From Congeria kusceri (taxonomy: Eukaryota; Mollusca; Bivalvia; Myida; Dreissenidae): a DNA stretch of 64,000 nucleotides. Below the pieces are notes generated by a model, which saw only the letters and a program-made list of their open reading frames with translations, made no database searches and was not told the origin of the DNA. Shown here piece after piece: positions 57,006-64,000 of this stretch. The stretch covers positions 57,877,681 through 57,941,680 of the forward strand of contig CM051025.1 of NCBI GenBank assembly GCA_027627225.1. Direction: 5' to 3'. Both the position numbers and the translations under genes were made by a program. Position 1 is the stretch's first letter; the number at the start of each line of letters is the position of its first letter.

Positions 57006-58200
57006 TGAAGAAATACATGACTAAAGCTTATATGTGATATAAAAGCATAACATTTGATTATTTCATCTTGTATTTATACAATTAATTTGTACGAATTTAT
57101 GTTTGACTATGTATATCTGTGTGTTATAATTTAAGGATTTGCTTTGGAGAAAATATTTAGCGTTAACTGAAAATTGTATTGCATGCTTAAACTTTTCTTA
57201 AAATCGAAATTAATGTCAACGACCTTTTTATTTTATTTAATAAGTTTCATAAGTGTAATAAGTTTCATTAATAATTAATTTTTGTTAATGTGTTTAAATG
57301 TGCACAAAGCGTTTGTATATGTACGAACATTCCATTAGTATAGATATAAAAAAAATAAGTTAAAGCTATGGTTTCAAGCTGAATATACTGAACTCTTGTC
57401 GTATTACATTGTTTAAAGATTCACGTTTCACCTTGAATAAGGTTTTCTTAAATTAATCAAAGCAAATAATCATTTGAAATATATTTTATTAACTAGTATT
57501 TAGTTATTAGTTATCAAAAGAAAAACTTTAAATAATAGTCAGAATATATACTTCTACCCGTAGTCATAGAGGTCAACCCTTTTACCTTGCCCAGATGGGG
57601 CGAATGCTAACCTACCATAGAATGCGCTTACATGATTTATAAATAAAATAGTATAAACCTGATACTACTCAGCAAAATAACACGTGGATTTGAAAACAGT
57701 AGACTAATTATAATATTGTCGAAAAATGTACTGCATAGTATGATTTTATTACCAGAGTGGTAATGTCCTAATGTCGAGGAATGATGATTGCGTTAATTGG
57801 GGATACATGCATATTGAAATATACTTTTTCCATTATATATAGTATTAATTGCGCTTTTCATTTGACGTGTGATAGGTGAACAAGATACGCACGTAGATGT
57901 CAAAAATATTTTTAATAGACAATGGATAATATAAAATATGTGTATATAGTATTGGTTTATATAACGTGTGTAAGCAGATATTTTCCATAGAAAATGGACT
58001 AAACAAAATATATATTATTTTGGTATATATTCTTAAAAACGTGTGTAAGAAGACAAATCCAACACTAACCATTATTGTATGATAAACTATTCCTACGAAC
58101 AATAAAAATATGTATTATTGACAATACTTTTTTTCAGTAGTTATGACTGACTACGAGTGTGTTCTTTCGCAGTTAAATGTTGACGTCGTTCAATAAATGT
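57006..58200. other. 3' flank of copy C
   Basis: No gene. Matches to the gene B flank recur to about 58180, so the duplicated block ends near here. Confidence 0.5.
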
Positions 58201-58204
58201 TACT

Positions 58205-59100
58205 ACTAGTACTTTTTATCTCGACTAATCGAAGAATAGGTGAGCTATCCTACTACCCCCGGCGTCGGCGTCCGCGTCTGAATTGGTTAAAGTTTTTATT
58301 CAAAAGACTTGAAACTTCAAAACTACATAAGTTATTCACTTGAAACTTTGAATATACCTTTGCAATCAACTCCGGTATCAGGGGCAACATTCCCCATAAC
58401 TCTGGTTTGTATTTTAACAGAGTTCTGCCCCTTTTTCACATAGATTTTCAAGTTAAAGTTTAAATTAAAAAGTTTTGTAACTTCATATCTAAATAAGTTA
58501 TTCACTTGAAACTTGGAACTTATCTTTGTCATCAATTCCAGTATCAGGGGCAACATTTCCTTTATCTCGTTTTGTGTTTTGACAGAGTTATGCCCTTTTT
58601 TCACATAGATTTTCTGGTTAAAGTTTATATTCAAAAGTTTGTAACTTCAATACTACATATGCTTTTCACTTCAAGCTTGGAACTAACCTTTGTCATCAAT
58701 TCTGCTATCAGGAGCAACATTACCCAAAACTCTATTTCTATTTTGACAGAGTTATGCTCCCTTTTCACTTAGAGTTTCTGTTGAAAATTTATATTGAATC
58801 GTTTGGTAACTTCAAAACTACATAAGTTATTCACTTGAAACTTGGAACTAATCTTTGTCATCAACTCTTATATCAGGGGCAACATTACCCATGACTCTGT
58901 TTATTATGTTGACAGACGTATGCACACTTTTTACATAGATTTTGTGTTAAAGATTTTGTTCCAAAAATGTATAAACTATACAAGGCTTCACTCAAAAGTT
59001 TTGTAGTTTAACAAATTTATGGCCCTTCCACTAATACAAAATATGTACCAACTGAAATACTTCGAATAGTCGAGCGCGTTGTCCTCTGATAGCGCTTGTC
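58205..59100 (+). repeat. Composite repeat with ~180-bp monomers
   Basis: Head GACTAATCGAAGAATAGGTG followed by CCCCGGCGTCGGCGTCCGCG; four monomers with AACTTCAAAACTACATAAGT, TTATTCACTTGAAACTT, ATCAGGGGCAACATT and GACAGAGTTATGCCC; tail TCGAATAGTCGAGCGCGTTG, which is partly complementary to the head. Confidence 0.8.
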
Positions 59101-62100
59101 TAGTTTAAACATACAGTCACGCATTAAATTATTTAAACTGTTTTAGGATATATCTGTACCACTCATCACAAAACTACAAGATACACACAAAATGCATTTT
59201 ATTATTAGAATATTTTATACTCTACTCTTTTACAGTTACAGAGCAGTGATATTTACTTCAACACTTTAACACCTCGACTGGAGTGGAAGCTTTGAATTGA
59301 CAAAAAATCTTGAATAATTTTAAAGATAAACACAGCAATATATAAAATGGAATCAAATAGAATTTGAATGGTTTATTATCGAAAATCGAATCGGGTCATT
59401 TACAATCCAGTTAATGAGTTATCGATGCAGTGAAAGAATCGTCGAAGCGCTATCTACAACAATCAGATTGCGAGACAACTGCACAACAACGAGACTAGGC
59501 ATCAAAACAACTTCAACGCTTTCACAGAAATACCGCATATTTTACATTAATATTAATTGCATATACAAGTTTATGTGGTGTGGTGTTAATGATTTCAAGT
59601 GCTTAGAAAGAAATCTACAAACCATTTAAACACACTTTCAAGAAACAACATATCGTTCTAAATTACGATTTCCTTTTTTTTGTTTTAACCTGTTTTAGTG
59701 TGAAGGTTAAAAACGAACAATAAACATTCTCAGTATGCAATATGAATAGTATGTAATACTATCGCTACATAAACAATGTATACAGACAAACATAACTCTT
59801 CCAGAAACATTCGCACACCGTCAAAACCTAAAAGACAAATGTTAACAACTCCAAATATGCAAACAATTCTATGACACATATAGACTATATATACACATAT
59901 TACTATGCGGTAACATCGCGAAAATTTATCAATGCCTTAGTCAAATCATTATTGCCATATATGCTAATGCTTACTACAGATTCTGAGAAGGCGGAGTTCA
60001 AAACAGCCAATTAAAAGCCATACATAGCGTTATTTGAGAACATGCTCTTAACATTTTTCACTTAATGGGTGCAATCAATCAATATTATTGGATCAAAATG
60101 AGGTTATATTCTAAAAAAATATTATAATTATGTTTAGTTTGCAGATTTTTTTTGACATATGCTGGCCAAAGGTGTCCATTATTTTTTAACTGGAGCCACA
60201 TTATCAAAATTTAATGTGTGATGAAAGTGCATGTGTATAGTTTCGAAATCATTGATACAAAATTTTATTTAGAAGTAATTGGAACTGCGCATCATTAACC
60301 ATTTTTCAACTAAATCATTATCATACCAAACGTACTATTTTGGCTCACCATTGGTAGTGGTTTTCTTGTTTATTTTGGTTTAAATAAACGGTACACCATA
60401 CTACGTAATGTTTGTAATGTTTAGTGGCGCACACGTCCAATACATTGTAAAAATATTAAAGGGAAAGTTTCTTGCGATGCTTGAATATTAGTTATCCAGT
60501 CTGCAGGGATACGTAATTCTACCAGCACCTCCCTATATTGTCTTGAATAGATTCTTGCAATTCTCCATTTCAACTGTATCTTTGAGCTGTCATTCCAGTC
60601 ATCGGTGATAAATTCAGACCTCTAACGTCAGTTTCTTTATAATACAATTCTTACCCAAGGCGTTATGAAGCAAACACATTTAGGGCCCTGGTCATAAGGG
60701 GGTATATATTCACTTAGGATTTAAGCTAGTCACAACTCTATACCCCACAGCATATAGCAGTTGACTGACTTTAACGTTAACTTTACCAACCGGCACGAGT
60801 AAGTCAACAGTCAACGTTTATGACTATACGTGCAACAACTATTGGAAATAAATGTCCTGTCTCAAAAGGTGATCTATCAAAATATACCAGGACGACACTG
60901 CAAGATGTGTTTAGTTTCCAATTACTGACTCAAGAAAATCAACATATTATTTCTTGAAAATATAAAGTCGAATACAAAGATATTGTTTAAAAACACGCAT
61001 TGGAAGCATTGCAAACAAAGGGTCATTCGAGGACAATCATCGGACCAGTAGATCAAATAGCTAATCAGATCCTCAAACCATTGCCAACATCTGCGATATA
61101 ACTTGCTGCTGCTAATGTCCATATAGGGTATTTAATCTTGTTTTCTTTGCATTCTGTTCAATTGAAATCATCAACAGAAAACAGAGACTAAAGTACATAT
61201 AGGACCATATTGAGATTCTTTCCGCACGTCCGTTATGTGTCTGAAGCTTACATCATGTTTCAAACAATTATAAGTACATGGTATGAAATAGCGGATACAT
61301 AGGCTTAGCATCCTCTATACTCCAGAAAGAGATTAAACACTAATAATGTCCTAGCTGTTTATGTTTTACAATACTGCACAATGCAGGTATACCATCAAAT
61401 AATCCAGTGATACATTTCACCAGTTACTGTAACGATAACTCAATCACTCAAGGTATCCTATACGTGTATATATGTATTCACATTTCCAGAGTTACGGGTA
61501 TAAGTATTTGTTATTTTATATTTAAAAAATATACAATTATAAGCACATTTTTGTGAACAACATGTGAGTTATGGTTATGAATTAAGCTTAAATAAAAGAG
61601 TGTCCATAGTCCAGTTAAAAAGTAAACATTGTCTGCAATATGATGGACCAAATACTGATTCATCAATAATGATATACTGATTCATCAATATTGATTTAAT
61701 ATTTTAAAAAAATCGGTCTATGTTTGCTGTAATGGTACACCATATTTAATACTTCTTTTAGCAATCGATAGACTGCGACAGTTAACAGTTAATAACAAAC
61801 GAAAACAAAGGGAATTCTTTATCTGGATAAGTGCCAAATGAGTTTACTTCGAAACATATAGCTGATATGATATCAGGTTTCAGAACATTAATTTTGCATT
61901 CGTGTTTATTGACATTCCGTATACCTTAAAAATGCGCGTTTCTTAAAACTGCCTTCAACTACCTTCCTTGTATAAACGTCAGCTAATTTAAAGATCGATA
62001 TACACTGCGTGGTATTGGGAATATAAGCTATTGGTTCACTGATTCACATTTTGAAAGCGTTACATATTCAGTCGTGGCAATCGTACTTAAATAAATAAAA

Positions 62101-62400
62101 CGAATAGTTAATAAACTGTACAACACAATTATGCCGTATCAGAATACGACCGTTTAATACTGCAAGTGAATAAAGAAACTGTAGAGACTCAATATACCTT
62201 AACAATGTATTGTTTTGTTTAAAGGATCTTTTAAATAAAAATACAATACTTTCAACTAATTGAGAGGACATAATTGTAAAGGTAAGGTGTTTTTCATTTG
62301 TTCCATGTTTCTATTAAGTACGAATGTTTAGCACGGTAATGTTTTATTTTGAGTTGTCAATATATAATAAATGTATTATAATCACTCGCTCAAAACGCAG
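59101..62400. other. Intergenic, no feature recognised
   Basis: About 3.3 kb of AT-rich sequence. Open frames at 59414–59629, 60922–61122 and 62068–62271 have no family resemblance, coding bias or splice context that I can see. Confidence 0.45.
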
Positions 62401-62411
62401 GTCATGTAGAT

Positions 62412-62698
62412 CTACTTTCGTTTTACATAGACATCCTACAGAATGACTTGAGCTTATGTTTTATATCGGACTGTTATGGGAGCTTATGTTTAACTACTGT
62501 AGCTGATATTTTTTCCACATTTACGTGAAAAAAAAAGAATAAATTACTGTGCATCTAATTTTGCAACAGATCTACGCAATATGAATTGCATTTATAAATA
62601 ATGCGCATATTGTTAAAACTCGGAATGTAAACATTTGTCCTAGTAACTCGGTAACTAAGGACGATTATGTTCGAGATCTGTCATATATTCTACTTTCG
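62412..62698 (+). promoter_or_regulatory. Two CTACTTTCG motifs upstream of a possible first exon
   Basis: TCTACTTTCGTTTTAC at 62411–62426 (reverse complement GTAAAACGAAAGTAGA, close to an ISRE) and CTACTTTCGGACG at 62690–62702. The 9-mer is the same as in the motifs at 27925 and 28461. The second lies 34 bp before the ATG at 62732. Confidence 0.3.
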
Positions 62699-62731
62699 GA
62701 CGTATTTATCTATTTCCCAAGGCAGTGCAAG

Positions 62732-62756
62732 ATGGGAAGTTGTACCGGCAAAAATG
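62732..62756 (+). CDS. Possible first coding exon of a gene running to the right
   Basis: ATGGGAAGTTGTACCGGCAA… gives MGSCTGKN and then a strong GTGAGT donor in phase 1. MGSC is the kind of N-terminus that can be myristoylated and palmitoylated. The following exon was not found in the remaining 1.2 kb. Could be chance. Confidence 0.3.
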
Positions 62757-62759
62757 GTG

Positions 62760-63110
62760 AGTTGTTTATTCTTAGATGTTGAAAATTTGTGACGAGCGCA
62801 GCCATGTATTGATAAAAGAATTGAGTTTTATCTACCTCAATAACAATTCATTTGTCTTAGCAATAATGTGTTGAGATTTTTAACTTAAAGGGTCTGTATC
62901 AACGAAAAGGGCCCCAAAGAGGCAAATACGGTAAAAAATCTGGCATATAATAAAGGTTAAAATATTGAACATATAATGGAAAAAGAGTTTATGCATTTCT
63001 GAGAGAAAAAAACATGATATAATTTAGGTTGTGTTTGTTTGGCCCATTTATTGTTTACACTTTGACGTCAGATGTGTGGGTATCTTACGTAACCATAGTA
63101 TGCCCATTCA
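62760..63110. other. Non-coding stretch
   Basis: Nothing recognised; it would be intron if the exon at 62732 is real. Confidence 0.35.
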
Positions 63111-63118
63111 CTTACACA

Positions 63119-63206
63119 AGTCAGAATAGCGCAGGTGGTTACAACGCTTTCTACTGTCGTTTGCTCTTACGACTCCGTCGTAGGAAGTTCGATACCCACT
63201 CTGAGT
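63119..63206 (+). ncRNA. tRNA-like Pol III element (degenerate tRNA or SINE head)
   Basis: A-box TAGCGCAGGTGG at 63127–63138 and B-box AGTTCGATACC at 63186–63196. A five-pair terminal stem (TCAGA / TCTGA), a D-arm-like GCG…CGC and a strong TACGAC/GTCGTA hairpin in the long interval fill the space. The spacing is longer than in a normal short-variable-arm tRNA. No SINE tail seen. Confidence 0.4.
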
Positions 63207-63209
63207 TTT

Positions 63210-63505
63210 CTTTTTTTTAAAGTATTTTTCTTTAATATTTTAATCCAAATTATCATAATGTAGTGAATTATTCATACGTTATTTATTGTATACCCCTTTT
63301 TTTGCTGATTTATTTTCACATAATAACAATATAATTACTGAAGGAGATCACTTTTTCGTTGACATAGTCCCTTTAAGAAATACAGTGACAGTATTAACAG
63401 AATGACGTGTTGGATGAAAAATGTTTTATCAAAAATACAGTTACTATAACAATTAAATCGCTGAATACAAAATGCCATTTTGTCGCTTACGTAAATTGTT
63501 GAGCA
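63210..63505. other. Non-coding stretch
   Basis: AT-rich, nothing recognised. Confidence 0.4.
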
Positions 63506-63509
63506 ATTG

Positions 63510-64000
63510 CCATGAATACAAATCTTTGTCCTGAGCATAACTTTGTCCACCATGGGAAGAGTTTCAAATCATTCTGCGAAAATAAACAGCATTGCCAGAC
63601 GCCATGTCGCACTCAAAACCAGGCCCCTAGGTCCAAGAGCCATGTCACAGTTCAAGGTCAAAGGTCACATATAATGAATCAAACCTTTAGATTTTGTCCG
63701 GAGCATAATTTTGGCAACATGGAAGTAATTTGAAATAACTTGGCAGAAATAAAGAGCATTATAGGATGGTGTGTTGCGCATAATAGCCAGGTACCGAGGA
63801 TCAAGGTCAAGGTCACAATTCAAGGTAAAAAGGAAGTATAAAAAAACAATCTTTAAGAATTTGTTCGGAGCATATTTTTTCCACAACGGACGGATTTTAC
63901 AATGACTTGGCAGATGTGATAAGCATTATAAGAAGGAACAAAAAACTTGTCACTAGTTAAAAGGTCAAGATCACAATTAAAGGTCAACAGTCAACGATAA
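63510..64000 (+). repeat. ~165-bp monomer array running off the right edge
   Basis: Three diverged monomers with TTTGTCC(T/G)GAGCATAA, CTTGGCAGA, GAGCATTATA and CAAGGTCAAGGTCACA(A/T)TTC. It continues past the window end. Confidence 0.75.

Noticed and set aside
1..64000. Prokaryotic features, CRISPR arrays, operons or riboswitches
   Set aside because: Gene structure is spliced and eukaryotic; the tandem repeats lack the spacer pattern of CRISPR arrays.

Overview
The window is eukaryotic and AT-rich, with long intergenic stretches, GT–AG introns, short exons and very many dispersed and tandem repeats. Several repeat families (elements headed by a CGTCCGTCGTCCG stretch and ending in a GGGCCATCATGGCCC hairpin, a TATACCCCCACAA-ended element, arrays with CAAGGTCAAGGTCAC) are of a kind I associate with heterodont bivalve molluscs. 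The organism is therefore most likely a clam- or mussel-like bivalve; this is inference, not proof.

The only clear protein-coding content is a small cluster of related genes resembling the mitochondria-eating protein family (MIEAP/SPATA18: long coiled coil followed by a conserved C-terminal domain). Gene B (29228–38152, +) can be joined into an intact 11-exon, 580-codon model in which every splice phase agrees. Gene C (48083–57005, +) is a duplicate of B in its 3' half (34.6–38.9 kb matches 53.1–58.2 kb, introns included) and carries at least eight independent lesions, so it is a non-processed pseudogene. Gene A (15181–20173, +, with probable 5' exons at 5266–5618) has exons of exactly the same lengths as B (285, 202, 96, 108, 300) but a strongly diverged sequence, and an in-frame TAG in the coiled-coil exon. 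Further relics are an inverted pair of coiled-coil exons (6490–7312, −), a truncated domain exon (13292–13358) and a decayed last exon (27285–27392). This is a birth-and-death gene cluster.

Layout. 1–5.2 kb: a partial open frame leaving the left edge and a large composite repeat. 5.2–20.2 kb: gene A territory, heavily invaded by repeats (a TTAA-type element, a TATACCCCC element, a 140-bp array with a nested DNA element, a composite repeat). 20.2–27.4 kb: a MITE, a SINE, a 1.9-kb tandem-monomer repeat, a decayed Ty3/Gypsy pol relic and the last-exon relic. 27.4–38.9 kb: gene B with ISRE-like motifs upstream. 39–48 kb: palindromes, a TTAA-flanked element, a 36-bp minisatellite and a 2-kb element with terminal inverted repeats. 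48–58 kb: pseudogene C, cut up by repeats. 58–64 kb: repeats, a possible first exon at 62732 and a tRNA-like Pol III element.

How they fit together: the coiled-coil exons 3–7 of gene B all begin and end in phase 2, so they form a symmetric cassette whose length could change by exon gain, loss or skipping without breaking the C-terminal domain. Copies A, C and the inverted fragment differ mainly in that part.
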